A stretch of 64,000 nt of DNA from an uncultured Collinsella sp. (GTDB lineage Bacteria > Actinomycetota > Coriobacteriia > Coriobacteriales > Coriobacteriaceae), in NCBI GenBank assembly GCA_900540895.1, contig UQHV01000003.1, forward strand, positions 1-64,000, read 5' to 3'. The position numbers and the translations under genes were made by a program. Positions 35,607-44,133 of the stretch are shown here, piece by piece (position 1 is the first letter of the stretch; the number at the start of each line of letters is the position of its first letter). The notes under the pieces were generated by a model. It was not told the DNA's origin. It did no database searches and saw only the letters and a list, made by a program, of their open reading frames with translations.

Positions 35607-38354
35607 ATGTCTGACAAGCGCCGCACTTTTGCCGTTATCGACGGCAACTCGCTCATGCACCGCGCCTTTCACGCCGTGCCGCCGACCATGAACGCGCCGG
35701 ACGGTCGCCCCACCAACGCGATCTTTGGCTTTCTGAACATGTTTCTTAAGATGATTGATGCCTTTAACCCCGACGGTGTGGTCGTGGCGTTTGACAAGGG
35801 TAAGCCGCGCGTGCGCATGGAGATGCTGCCGCAGTATAAGGCGCAACGCCCGCCCATGGACCCCGATCTGCATGCGCAGTTCCCTATGATTAAGGAGCTG
35901 CTCACCGCGCTCAACGTGCCGATTCTGCAGTCCGAGGGCTGGGAAGGCGACGATATCCTGGGAACCATGGCGCGCTTGGGCGAGCAGGCCGGCTGTGACA
36001 TGCTGCTGGTGACCGGTGATCGCGACATGTATCAGCTTGTTACCGAGCACGTCAACGTGGTCTCGACCCGTAAGGGCCTGTCCGACGTAGCGATTATGAC
36101 GCCCGAGAGCGTGGATGACCTGTATCACGGCATTACGCCGGCGCTTGTGCCCGATTTTTACGGTCTGAAGGGCGACACGTCGGATAACATCCCCGGCGTA
36201 CCGGGCATCGGCCCCAAAAAGGCGAGTGCGCTCATTGCGAAGTACGGTAGCCTGGACGAAGTCATCGCGCATGCCGACGAGGTCAAGGGCAAGATGGGCG
36301 AGAACCTGCGTGCACACATCGATGACGCACTACTGAGCCGCAAGGTTGCGACAATTCGCACCGATGCGCCCGTCGAGCTCGACTTTGAGGCGACGTCCTT
36401 CCCGGCGTTTTCTGCCGATGAGGTTTCCGCGGCGCTGGGTACGCTTGGTATCACCGCCATGCAGAACCGTTTCTTGGCGCTGATCGGCGGCGAGGGCGGG
36501 GCTGCTGCCTCCAGTGTGTTTGAGATACCTGCTATGGTTCGCTCAGCCGCCGGCGATGCCGACGCGCTTGGTGCCGTTGCGGCTGAGGTCTCCCGCGCGA
36601 TTGATGCCGGCGAGTGGGTCGCCGCCGTGGTGGACGACGACAAGGAAGAGGGCGCGCTCTTTGGACTGACGCGCACGCTGTGGTTGGCGACGTCCAAGGG
36701 CCTGTTCGCGCTCGAGGAGGGCGACAGCTGTGCGGCGGCTGAGGTTGAGGGCTTCAACTTCGTTCACGGCGTGATTGCCGGCGTGCTCGCGCGTCTGTTT
36801 ATGGAGGGTCGCGTGGCGAGCCCGGATATGAAGGCGTTGTTGCACGAGCTTTCGCCCATCGATTCTTCTGAACTCGAGCTCATGGATCCGCTCGCTACCG
36901 ATTCCACGCGTATCTTCGATACCGTGGTCGCTGCCTATCTGCTGGATTCCGATCGCTCCGAGTTCGATGAGGCATATCTGGCCGATACGTATCTGCAGAT
37001 GGCGCTGCCTGCGGCGCGCGGCGCAGAGGGTGCCGGCGAGGACGCTCCAGCGCCTGCCGCCCGTACTGCGGCTCTGACACTGGCGCTCGTGACGCCGTTG
37101 CGCGAGTGCATGGCCCGTGAGAATGCCGCCAACGTGTTCGATGGCATCGAGATGCCGCTCGTGCCGGTGCTTGCCAAGATGGAGCGCGCGGGCATGCTCG
37201 TGGATCCCGACCGCCTGCGTAATCTGTCCGAGGGCCTGGCGACCCAGATCACCGAGGTCGAGCGCAGCATTCGCGACCTGGCGGGTGACGAGACCTTTAA
37301 TATTGGCAGTCCCATGCAGCTGTCGCATGTGCTCTTTGATGTGATGGGGCTTCCGACCAAGGGCCTCAAGAAGACTAAGCGCGGCTACTATTCGACCAAC
37401 GCCAAGGTGTTGAGCGACCTTGCCCGCGACCACGAAATCGTGCGTCTGATCTTGGATTGGCGTGAAAAGTCCAAAATCAAGTCCACCTATCTGGATACGC
37501 TGGGCCCGCTGCGCCGTGGTGACGGTCGCGTGCACACCACGTACAACCAGACCATCACGGCAACGGGGCGTCTGTCCTCGAGCGACCCGAACCTGCAGAA
37601 CATCCCGACGCGCTCGGAGCTGGGTCGTACCGTCAAGACGGCGTTTTCGGCAGGCGAAGGAAGCGTCTTTTTGGCGGTGGACTACTCGCAGATAGAGCTG
37701 CGTCTGCTGGCACATCTCTCGGGTGACGAGCACTTGGTGCGCGCCTTTAACGAGGGCGAGGACTTCCATGCCGAGACGGCGGCGCGCGTGTTTGGTGTGC
37801 CGGTGTCCGAGGTAACGCCCGACCTGCGCAGTCGCGCCAAGGCCGTGAACTTTGGCATCGTGTATGGTCAGCAGGCCTACGGCCTGTCGCAGTCGCTGCA
37901 TATCTCGATGGTCGAGGCACGCGACATGATCGACCGCTACTACGAGGCCTACCCGGGCGTGCGCACGTTCCTCGACAACGTGGTGGCACGCGCCAAGCAG
38001 ACGGGCTACGCCGAGACCATGTACGGCCGCCGTCGTCATATTCCGGAGCTCAAGGCCAAAAACCCGCAACTCCGCGGCTTTGGCGAGCGCACGGCCATGA
38101 ACCATCCCATGCAGGGAACCGCCGCCGACATCATCAAGATCGCGATGGCCCGCGTAAGCCGCCGCCTGGAAGAGGAAGGCTTTGCCGCCCACATGATCCT
38201 GCAAGTGCACGACGAACTGGACTTTGAGTGCCCCATCGACGAAGTCGAGCGCCTAACCACCATGGTCCGCGACGTCATGGAGCACGTAGTAGACCTCCGC
38301 GTCCCCCTAATCGCCGAAGCCAGCACCGGCATAACCTGGGCCGACGCGAAATAG
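35607..38354 (+). CDS. polA: DNA polymerase I
   Basis: Repair and Okazaki-fragment polymerase, 915 residues. N-terminal 5'-3' nuclease (1 to about 290; DGNSLMHRAFHAV, GWEGDDILGTMA, GVPGIGPKKASALI). C-terminal polymerase with motif A DYSQIELR (Asp692), motif B RAKAVNFGIVYG and motif C HDELDFE (Asp869, Glu870). The middle domain lacks the 3'-5' exonuclease motifs: nothing matches FDTET, so proofreading is probably lost. The last 70 or so codons shift to A/C-rich usage (CTA, GTA, ATA), unlike the body. The ATG at 35607 has GCGAGG upstream. Confidence 0.96.
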   Translation: MSDKRRTFAVIDGNSLMHRAFHAVPPTMNAPDGRPTNAIFGFLNMFLKMIDAFNPDGVVVAFDKGKPRVRMEMLPQYKAQRPPMDPDLHAQFPMIKELLTALNVPILQSEGWEGDDILGTMARLGEQAGCDMLLVTGDRDMYQLVTEHVNVVSTRKGLSDVAIMTPESVDDLYHGITPALVPDFYGLKGDTSDNIPGVPGIGPKKASALIAKYGSLDEVIAHADEVKGKMGENLRAHIDDALLSRKVATIRTDAPVELDFEATSFPAFSADEVSAALGTLGITAMQNRFLALIGGEGGAAASSVFEIPAMVRSAAGDADALGAVAAEVSRAIDAGEWVAAVVDDDKEEGALFGLTRTLWLATSKGLFALEEGDSCAAAEVEGFNFVHGVIAGVLARLFMEGRVASPDMKALLHELSPIDSSELELMDPLATDSTRIFDTVVAAYLLDSDRSEFDEAYLADTYLQMALPAARGAEGAGEDAPAPAARTAALTLALVTPLRECMARENAANVFDGIEMPLVPVLAKMERAGMLVDPDRLRNLSEGLATQITEVERSIRDLAGDETFNIGSPMQLSHVLFDVMGLPTKGLKKTKRGYYSTNAKVLSDLARDHEIVRLILDWREKSKIKSTYLDTLGPLRRGDGRVHTTYNQTITATGRLSSSDPNLQNIPTRSELGRTVKTAFSAGEGSVFLAVDYSQIELRLLAHLSGDEHLVRAFNEGEDFHAETAARVFGVPVSEVTPDLRSRAKAVNFGIVYGQQAYGLSQSLHISMVEARDMIDRYYEAYPGVRTFLDNVVARAKQTGYAETMYGRRRHIPELKAKNPQLRGFGERTAMNHPMQGTAADIIKIAMARVSRRLEEEGFAAHMILQVHDELDFECPIDEVERLTTMVRDVMEHVVDLRVPLIAEASTGITWADAK

Positions 38355-38387
38355 AAAAACAGCCACAGGTCCAAAGCAGCCAAACCA

Positions 38388-38420
38388 GAAGGGAGTCCCT
38401 TTCAGCAAGGAACTCCCTTC
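38388..38420 (+). terminator. Probable polA terminator hairpin
   Basis: A 14-bp stem with one mismatch (38388-38401 with 38407-38420) and a TCAGC-type loop, followed by ATCCATAATTATT, which is AT-rich but not a pure T-run. Confidence 0.55.
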
Positions 38421-38487
38421 ATCCATAATTATTCAGCCAAGTATCTAGACGCCAAGACGCCATCTAGGCGGCAAGCAAGTCACCCTA

Positions 38488-38617
38488 GGACCTGGCCGGG
38501 CGAGGCGGGTAAGTTTTTCGTAGATTCCGCACGAGCCGGAAAGCACTTAATGTGCTTTCCGAGCGAGCCCAGGACCTGACCGAACGAAAAACTTACCCGT
38601 CTCGCCCGGCCAGGTCC
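38488..38617. repeat. Large nested palindrome between convergent genes
   Basis: A 34-bp inverted repeat (38488-38521 with 38584-38617, one G-T pair) encloses 62 nt that contain a second perfect 9-bp hairpin (38538-38546 with 38552-38560). GGACCTG of the left arm is repeated inside the loop (38572-38578). It lies between polA and the HAD gene, 12 bp from the HAD stop codon. It could serve as a two-way terminator, but size and nesting are more like a dispersed element. Confidence 0.75.
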
Positions 38618-38628
38618 GACGAGCCACG

Positions 38629-39456
38629 TTAACGAGCCGCCAAGATGGCGTCGATGAGCGTCAGTACGCCCCCGTCGTTGTTGCTCGGAATGCGCCATTT
38701 GGCATGCGCGTTCATGTGCTCCTCGGCATTGTCCACGATAAAGCTGTGACCGACGCGCTCCAGCATGGGGATGTCGTTGTACGTATCGCCCACGGCGGCG
38801 GCGTCGGCGATATCGATGCCCAGGTGTTCGCACAGGTGCGCGACGCCGGCGCCCTTGTCGACGCCCAGGTTCATAAAGTCGATCCACTCGCGCCCGGCGT
38901 TGGTGACGTAGAGCTTGTCCGAGAACTCGGGGCTATAGGTCTCGCGGAAAGCGGGCTCGGCGTCGTAGCCGGGGAAGAAGACCGAAATCTTGTTGGACTC
39001 GAAATCAATGCCCTCAAAGCTGTCGACGTAGTTGATTGTGTTGTAGTAGACGCTGATCTCGTCGTGGTATTGATGGTCGCGGGCAAGCACGTAGAACTCG
39101 TCGAAGCAGCACAGGACGGGGACAGCGCGAGGATCCTCCGAGGCACGGCTCAAGACCTGCTGATACAGCTCCACGTCAATATTGCTCTTATAGATATAGC
39201 TGCCGCGATAGATCACGCACGCTCCGTTGTCGGGACAAAAGGCGAGGCGGTTCTTGATGCCCTCGAACATCTCTTCGAGCTTGGGGGCGGGACGTCCGCT
39301 GGCGGGGCAGAATACGATGCCGGCGTCGGCGAGCTTGTCCAGACGCTCATCAAGACCCTGGGGCAGCACACGCTCGTCGGTCAGCAGCGTCTTGTCCATA
39401 TCGACGGCGAGAAGCTTAATGTTGCCGATGTTGGCGTCCGATTCGTAAGTTTGCAT
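38629..39456 (-). CDS. HAD-superfamily phosphatase, Cof type (IIB)
   Basis: 275 residues. Motif I is DMDKTLL (nucleophile and acid/base Asp pair), motif II PASGRP, and motif IV GDTYNDIPML near the C-terminus; the cap inserted between motifs II and III is the alpha/beta type of Cof-like phosphatases. Such enzymes dephosphorylate sugar phosphates, flavin or PLP precursors; the substrate cannot be told. GAAAGG precedes the ATG. Confidence 0.88.
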   Translation of the reverse strand: MQTYESDANIGNIKLLAVDMDKTLLTDERVLPQGLDERLDKLADAGIVFCPASGRPAPKLEEMFEGIKNRLAFCPDNGACVIYRGSYIYKSNIDVELYQQVLSRASEDPRAVPVLCCFDEFYVLARDHQYHDEISVYYNTINYVDSFEGIDFESNKISVFFPGYDAEPAFRETYSPEFSDKLYVTNAGREWIDFMNLGVDKGAGVAHLCEHLGIDIADAAAVGDTYNDIPMLERVGHSFIVDNAEEHMNAHAKWRIPSNNDGGVLTLIDAILAAR

Positions 39457-39599
39457 AAAAATGCGCCTTTCGTTTCGAGATTGTTTCAGACGTTATAACC
39501 ATCAACTAGCAGTCGAGCGTATTTTCGCAGGAATGGTGCGTATTTGCACTGCAATTCACAAACTAATGAAAAAACTTTTCAGAAATTTGAATTTGTCGC

Positions 39600-39627
39600 T
39601 TGCGCAGCGTGCACTTTATCGTAATAT
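39600..39627 (+). promoter_or_regulatory. Candidate promoter of the arg leader
   Basis: TTGCGC (39600-39605), 16 bp, TAATAT (39622-39627). If used, it gives a leader of about 375 nt before argG that includes the Arg-rich leader ORF. Confidence 0.4.
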
Positions 39628-39730
39628 AGCGAACATCGAAAACGGAGACGGCAAAAGAGCCGTTTACCGAGGAAAAGGTACCGTTTGCGATATTTGAATT
39701 GCGCCCGGCGATACGTGAAAGGAGAGGCAG

Positions 39731-39805
39731 ATGCAGTTCGTAAAGATCATCACCACTGCAGACAATGCCATCCGACGCCAGCGCGCAATTTCCCGACGAC
39801 GATAA
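39731..39805 (+). CDS. Arg-rich leader peptide upstream of argG
   Basis: 24 codons with a strong ribosome site (AAAGGAGAGG, 39718-39727) and an ATG 3-9 nt on. The C-terminal end reads IRRQRAISRRR: six Arg among the last ten residues, the final three in a row directly before the stop, and five of the six Arg codons before the end include CGA, which neighbours rarely use. It lies 206 nt ahead of argG. This is the layout of an amino-acid leader peptide that senses charged tRNA-Arg by ribosome stalling. It is too short to prove as translated from sequence alone. Confidence 0.6.
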   Translation: MQFVKIITTADNAIRRQRAISRRR

Positions 39806-39835
39806 CAATCGTCTCTGTCCGCATGGGGCGCAATG

Positions 39836-39953
39836 CCTCAACAGAGTCATTTTGAGGTCGTTGGGTTTAAGCACGACATAGCTGCATGTTTCTAGGGCAT
39901 GCCTGTGATGCATTCTGCTGAATAACCTGATATTGCACGGTTTTTGACCTCAA
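39836..39953 (+). promoter_or_regulatory. Mutually exclusive pairings in the argG leader
   Basis: CCTCAA (39836-39841) can pair with TTGAGG (39852-39857). The same TTGAGGTC (39852-39859) can instead pair over 8 bp with GACCTCAA (39946-39953), close to argG. Alternative folding after the Arg-rich ORF fits an attenuator. A TTTTT lies at 39941-39945, but no strong terminator stem ends exactly there, so the mechanism is inferred. Confidence 0.4.
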
Positions 39954-40010
39954 GGTGACTTGCAACTGACCGATGTTCTAACTAGCTACCAAGGGCGAAA
40001 GGAAACAGCC

Positions 40011-41237
40011 ATGAGCAAGGAAAAAGTCGTTCTCGCATATTCCGGTGGTCTTGATACATCCGTATGTGTCAAGTGGCTCCAGGACGAGAAGAATCTCGAT
40101 GTCGTTTGTGTCTGCGGCAACGTGGGCCAGGAAGAGACCGGACTGGATGCCAAGAAGCAGAAGGCGCTCGACCTGGGCGTTCTCGATTGCCAGGTGCTCG
40201 ACCTGCGCGACGAGTTCTCCGATGAGTTCCTGACCAAGGCTATCGCCGCAAACTCCATGTACGAGAACAAGTATCCGCTGCTCTCCGCCCTGTCTCGCCC
40301 GCTGCTTGCCAAGAAGCTTGTTGAGGTCGCCCACGAGTTTGGCGCGACCTACGTCGCCCACGGCTGCACCGGCAAGGGTAACGACCAGGTCCGTTTTGAG
40401 GCCGCCGTCAAGGCCCTCGACCCCGAGCTCAAGGTTATCGCCCCGGTTCGCGAGTGGGACCTGAAGTGCCGTCCCGACGAGGTCGCCTATGCCCACGCCC
40501 ACAACGTGCCGGTTCCCGAGGGTGCCAACGACAACCCCTACTCCATCGACGACAACCTGTGGGGTCGTGCCATTGAGTGCGGTCACCTGGAGGATCCCTG
40601 GAACGAGCCGCTCGACGACGCTTGGGTTATGACCAAGAACCCCGAGGACACGCCGGACACCCCGACCTACACCGAGATTGAGTTTGAGGCCGGCAAGCCC
40701 GTCGCCGTCGACGGCAAGAAGATGAAGCTCTCCGAGATCGTCATCGCCCTCAACAAGATCTCCGGCGACAATGGCTTTGGCCGCCTCGATCTGGTCGAGG
40801 ATCGTCTGGTGGGCCTCAAGAGCCGTGAGTGCTATGAGGTTCCCGGAGCCCTGACGCTCATCACTGCCCACAAGGCGCTCGAGGACATCTGCGTCGAGGG
40901 CGACCTGCTCAAGACCAAGATCAAGCTCGAGCAGGATTGGGCCACCGCCGTGTACAACGGCCAGTGGTACAGCCCGCTCAAAAACGCGCTCGATGCCTTT
41001 ATGGCCGATACCCAGAAGTTCGTGACCGGCACTGTCCGTCTGAAGTTCTTTAAGGGCAACTGCCATGTCGTCGGCCGCAAGAGCCCCTTCAGCCTCTACG
41101 ACTACGGTCTGGCTACCTACGACCGCGACACCACGTTTGACGAGAAGGCCAGCGCCGGCTTTATCGAGATTGATACGCTGTCGCTCAAGACGTGGGCAAA
41201 GGTCCAGGGCCCCAGCTCTGCTGCCGCCCAGGCCTAG
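40011..41237 (+). CDS. argG: Argininosuccinate synthase ArgG
   Basis: ArgG condenses citrulline and aspartate with ATP to argininosuccinate. 408 residues. N-terminal ATP-binding AYSGGLDTSV, then AHGCTGKGNDQVRFE, and NQWYSPLK-type substrate region (NGQWYSPLK) later. The start at 40011 follows GAAAGGAAACAGCC. It is followed, after a small ORF, by argH, which splits argininosuccinate. Confidence 0.96.
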   Translation: MSKEKVVLAYSGGLDTSVCVKWLQDEKNLDVVCVCGNVGQEETGLDAKKQKALDLGVLDCQVLDLRDEFSDEFLTKAIAANSMYENKYPLLSALSRPLLAKKLVEVAHEFGATYVAHGCTGKGNDQVRFEAAVKALDPELKVIAPVREWDLKCRPDEVAYAHAHNVPVPEGANDNPYSIDDNLWGRAIECGHLEDPWNEPLDDAWVMTKNPEDTPDTPTYTEIEFEAGKPVAVDGKKMKLSEIVIALNKISGDNGFGRLDLVEDRLVGLKSRECYEVPGALTLITAHKALEDICVEGDLLKTKIKLEQDWATAVYNGQWYSPLKNALDAFMADTQKFVTGTVRLKFFKGNCHVVGRKSPFSLYDYGLATYDRDTTFDEKASAGFIEIDTLSLKTWAKVQGPSSAAAQA

Positions 41238-41390
41238 CGCCTCCTTCCCTTGGTATCCGCGCGGCCCATCCGCGTGATACATAACGGGCGCACGGGGTCC
41301 CTACCTTTCGTTATGCTTGCTGACACTTCTTAACATCGGTGGCCCCTACGTTCCGCCCGCATATATGATGCCGCGTCTGCGGCTGAGTCC

Positions 41391-41420
41391 GAGCCCCGCC
41401 GGGGTTGTCCGGTGGGGCTC
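41391..41420 (+). other. GC-rich hairpin between argG and argH
   Basis: A 12-bp stem with one G-T pair (41391-41402 with 41409-41420) and a 6-nt loop. CTTCTATC follows, without a real T-run, so it may attenuate or stabilise rather than terminate. The rest of the 41238-41470 gap shows nothing definable. Confidence 0.5.
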
Positions 41421-41470
41421 CTTCTATCAATTTGGCGGCTCTGCGCCTATATATATGAGGAGTATCCATT

Positions 41471-41641
41471 ATGTTCAATGCTATCGCGCATGCTTTACTT
41501 GCCCTCGCGCCCGAGTTCGATGCTGCAAAGGTCGAGGACGTTCCTATGAGCCTGAAGGCCTGGATCGATGGTTCGCAGGGCAACATCCGGAGGGAGACGT
41601 TGGGCGCCAAGTGCATGGCGCGTCACTTCTTTGCAAATTAG
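41471..41641 (+). CDS. Small hypothetical protein between argG and argH
   Basis: 56 residues (starts MFNAIAHALLALAPEFDAAK, ends MARHFFAN), preceded by GAGGAG with 8 nt to the ATG. Amino-acid composition and codon use look genuine, with a hydrophobic start followed by charged residues. No family recognised. It lies between two cotranscribed arginine genes, so any role would likely be tied to them. It could also be the remnant of a larger gene. Confidence 0.45.
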   Translation: MFNAIAHALLALAPEFDAAKVEDVPMSLKAWIDGSQGNIRRETLGAKCMARHFFAN

Positions 41642-41759
41642 CTACATGGCTCCGCACACGGTGGGGAATGTGTAAAACTAGCGGTTGAAAAATCGCGTTA
41701 GCGATATGGCGTATTGCTTTGGGCGCTTGTATTGGTATTTGGAGAAAGGGGACGGTTCC

Positions 41760-43190
41760 ATGGCTCTTTGGGGTGGTCGTTTTGAGGCAGGCGTGGCCGA
41801 GGTCACGCAGGAGTTTGGCGCGTCGCTGCCGGTCGACAAACATCTCTATAAACAGGATATCGCCGGCTCTAAGGCGCATGCCAAAATGCTGGCGGCCAAG
41901 GGCATCATCAGTGCCGAGGACGAGCAGGCGATTGCCAATGGCCTGACCGGAATCGAACAGGATATCGATGCCGGCAACTTCACCTTCGATATCAACGATG
42001 AGGACATTCATATGTCCATCGAGAGCGAGCTGACGCGTCGCATCGGCGAGGCTGGCAAGCGCTTGCATACTGGGCGTTCGCGCAACGACCAGGTGGCGAC
42101 CGACACGCGCCTGGGCGTCAAGGCGCTGGCCAAGGAGCTCATGGAGGCCAATCTAGAGCTGCGCCATGTGCTGGTGGATGCGGCTAAGAAGTACGACAAG
42201 GTGATTTTGCCGGGCTACACGCACATGCAGCACGCTCAGCCCGTGCTTCTGTCGCATCATCTGCTGGCGTATTCCTGGATGTTCGCGCGCGACTTTACAC
42301 GCCTGAAGGCCGCCTTTGATGCCGCCGACAGCTGCCCGCTGGGTGCTGCCGCGCTTGCCGGTACGAGCTATCCGCTCGATCGTCAGATGACGGCTGCCGA
42401 ACTTGGCTTTGCGGGCGTGATTCCCAACTCGCTCGATGCGGTTTCCGACCGTGATTTCCTGCTCGATCTGCATTACGCCGGATCCGTCATGGCGATGCAC
42501 CTGTCGCGTCTTTCCGAGGAGATCGTGCTGTGGTCGAGCTCCGAATTTGGCTTTATCACGCTTTCAGACTCCTACTCCACCGGCTCGTCTATCATGCCGC
42601 AGAAGAAGAACCCCGACTTTGCCGAGCTTATCCGCGGCAAGAGCGGTCGCGTGTACGGCAACCTGGTGCAGCTGCTGGTAACCATGAAGGGCTTGCCGCT
42701 TGCTTATAACAAGGACTTGCAGGAGGACAAGGAGAGCGCGCTCGATACCGCCCATACGCTCATGCAGTGTCTGTCGGTTATGGCCGGTATGATTTCGACT
42801 TGGACCGTCAACGAGGATGCCATGGCGCGCGAGTGCGGCGTGGGTCACCTTGCCGCCACCGATGTTGCCGATTACCTGGCCAAGCGTGGTCTGCCGTTCC
42901 GCGAGGCACATGCCGTGGTGGGGCATCTGGTTCTGATGTGTGAGAAGCGCGGCTGCAATCTTGAGGACCTGCCGTTTGAGGTGTTCCAGGAGGCAAGCCC
43001 GCTCTTTGAGCGCGACATTACCGAGGCGCTCGACATCCCGTCGATTGTCGCTGCACGCACGACCGAGGGCGGTACCGCCCCTGCCGCCGTTGCCGTGCAG
43101 CTGCAGCGTGCCGAGGCGCAGCTCGTGGTCGACGAAGGCGTGCTTGGATCGCTAACCAAGGTCGTCGAGATGGGCCACGGGATAAAGTAA
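41760..43190 (+). CDS. argH: Argininosuccinate lyase ArgH
   Basis: ArgH cleaves argininosuccinate to arginine and fumarate. 476 residues of the fumarase/aspartase superfamily. MALWGGRFEAG start, the HTGRSRNDQVATD loop, PGYTHMQHAQPV and the catalytic-serine signature GSSIMPQKKNPD are intact. The ATG at 41760 has AAAGGGGAC upstream; an ATG 25 codons earlier has none. Confidence 0.96.
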   Translation: MALWGGRFEAGVAEVTQEFGASLPVDKHLYKQDIAGSKAHAKMLAAKGIISAEDEQAIANGLTGIEQDIDAGNFTFDINDEDIHMSIESELTRRIGEAGKRLHTGRSRNDQVATDTRLGVKALAKELMEANLELRHVLVDAAKKYDKVILPGYTHMQHAQPVLLSHHLLAYSWMFARDFTRLKAAFDAADSCPLGAAALAGTSYPLDRQMTAAELGFAGVIPNSLDAVSDRDFLLDLHYAGSVMAMHLSRLSEEIVLWSSSEFGFITLSDSYSTGSSIMPQKKNPDFAELIRGKSGRVYGNLVQLLVTMKGLPLAYNKDLQEDKESALDTAHTLMQCLSVMAGMISTWTVNEDAMARECGVGHLAATDVADYLAKRGLPFREAHAVVGHLVLMCEKRGCNLEDLPFEVFQEASPLFERDITEALDIPSIVAARTTEGGTAPAAVAVQLQRAEAQLVVDEGVLGSLTKVVEMGHGIK

Positions 43191-43577
43191 GGGTTTGGCC
43201 GAAGCCGTTTTTGCCATTTACTGAGGAATCGTTTTTTGCTTTTACGGGTGTCTGCTGATGCGGACGCCCGTATTTTGTTGCTATGGGGGAGGGGCTTGTC
43301 GAGAACTTCTGTAGGACCTTTGGGCAGGTTGTGAAGGGGTTACGTTCGCGGACGGCAACCGACCGCCTGCTCTGTTCGATGCGGTTGATGGGCTGTCGGA
43401 TGGTACTCTAATCGGGCTTCGAAACAGAAGTGACACATATGGAGCGCTTTAATAAATTGCAACGTTTCAATAAACAGCTTTTTGTTTAACTACAGCTAAA
43501 ACTCTGTTACGATGCAGTCCAGGCGGGTGCCGGAATGGGACTTGGGCACGCGCGAACCTACTTGAAAGGCTACTTTT
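43191..43577. other. Intergenic region between argH and ndk
   Basis: 387 bp. It holds the argGH terminator (43244-43276) and, at its right end, an AT-rich promoter zone with TTTAAC (43485-43490), 17 bp, TACGAT (43508-43513) ahead of ndk. Between about 43280 and 43470 I see no gene or structured element. Confidence 0.6.
43244..43276 (+). terminator. Intrinsic terminator after argH
   Basis: A 12-bp stem with two G-T pairs (43244-43255 with 43260-43271), a TGAT loop, then ATTTTG. Confidence 0.8.
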
Positions 43578-43982
43578 ATGGCTATCGAGAAGACCTTCAT
43601 CATGATTAAGCCCGACGCCGTGCGCGACCGCAAGATCGGCGAGATCGTTGCTCGCATTGAGCGCAGCGGCCTTGTCATCGAGCGCATGGAGATGACCACG
43701 CTCGAGCGCGCTACCGTCGAGGAGCACTACGCCCATCTGGCCGACAAGCCCTTCTTTGGCGGTCTCTGCGACTTTATGACGAGCGGTCCGGTCGTCAAGA
43801 TGGTCGTTTCCGGTCTCTCCGCTGTTGCTAAGATGCGCACCCTCATGGGCGCTACTAATCCGCTTGACGCTGCTCCTGGTACCATCCGCGGCGACTTTGC
43901 CGTCGATGTCAACGCCAACGTGATCCACGGCTCCGACTGCCTGGAGAACGCCGAGATTGAGATCAAGCGCTTCTTTGGCTAA
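43578..43982 (+). CDS. ndk: Nucleoside diphosphate kinase
   Basis: Transfers the terminal phosphate between nucleoside triphosphates and diphosphates by way of a phospho-histidine. 134 residues, typical length. N-terminal TFIMIKPDAVRD, and the active site VIHGSDCLENAEIEI with the catalytic His. GAAAGG precedes the ATG. Stand-alone gene with its own terminator. Confidence 0.97.
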   Translation: MAIEKTFIMIKPDAVRDRKIGEIVARIERSGLVIERMEMTTLERATVEEHYAHLADKPFFGGLCDFMTSGPVVKMVVSGLSAVAKMRTLMGATNPLDAAPGTIRGDFAVDVNANVIHGSDCLENAEIEIKRFFG

Positions 43983-44020
43983 ACCAGCTTTGACTCCTTA
44001 AAGCTGTTAGCGTGTGGCTT

Positions 44021-44054
44021 GGGCGCCGCGGAGCTCCATCTGCGGCGCCCTTTT
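44021..44054 (+). terminator. Intrinsic terminator after ndk
   Basis: A perfect 9-bp GC stem (44021-44029 with 44042-44050) followed by TTTT. Confidence 0.85.
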
Positions 44055-44068
44055 ATTCCAAAATCTAT

Positions 44069-44109
44069 GCAGGGGCCCGCTCGGACATGTGTTCCGAGCG
44101 GGCCCCTGC
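44069..44109 (-). terminator. Terminator hairpin after rpiB
   Basis: A perfect 17-bp inverted repeat (44069-44085 with 44093-44109) and a 7-nt loop. On the minus strand it is followed by ATAGATTTTGG. Long for a terminator, but placed 25 bp after the rpiB stop. Confidence 0.7.
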
Positions 44110-44133
44110 TGTTAGCTTGTGGCACTGAATAGT

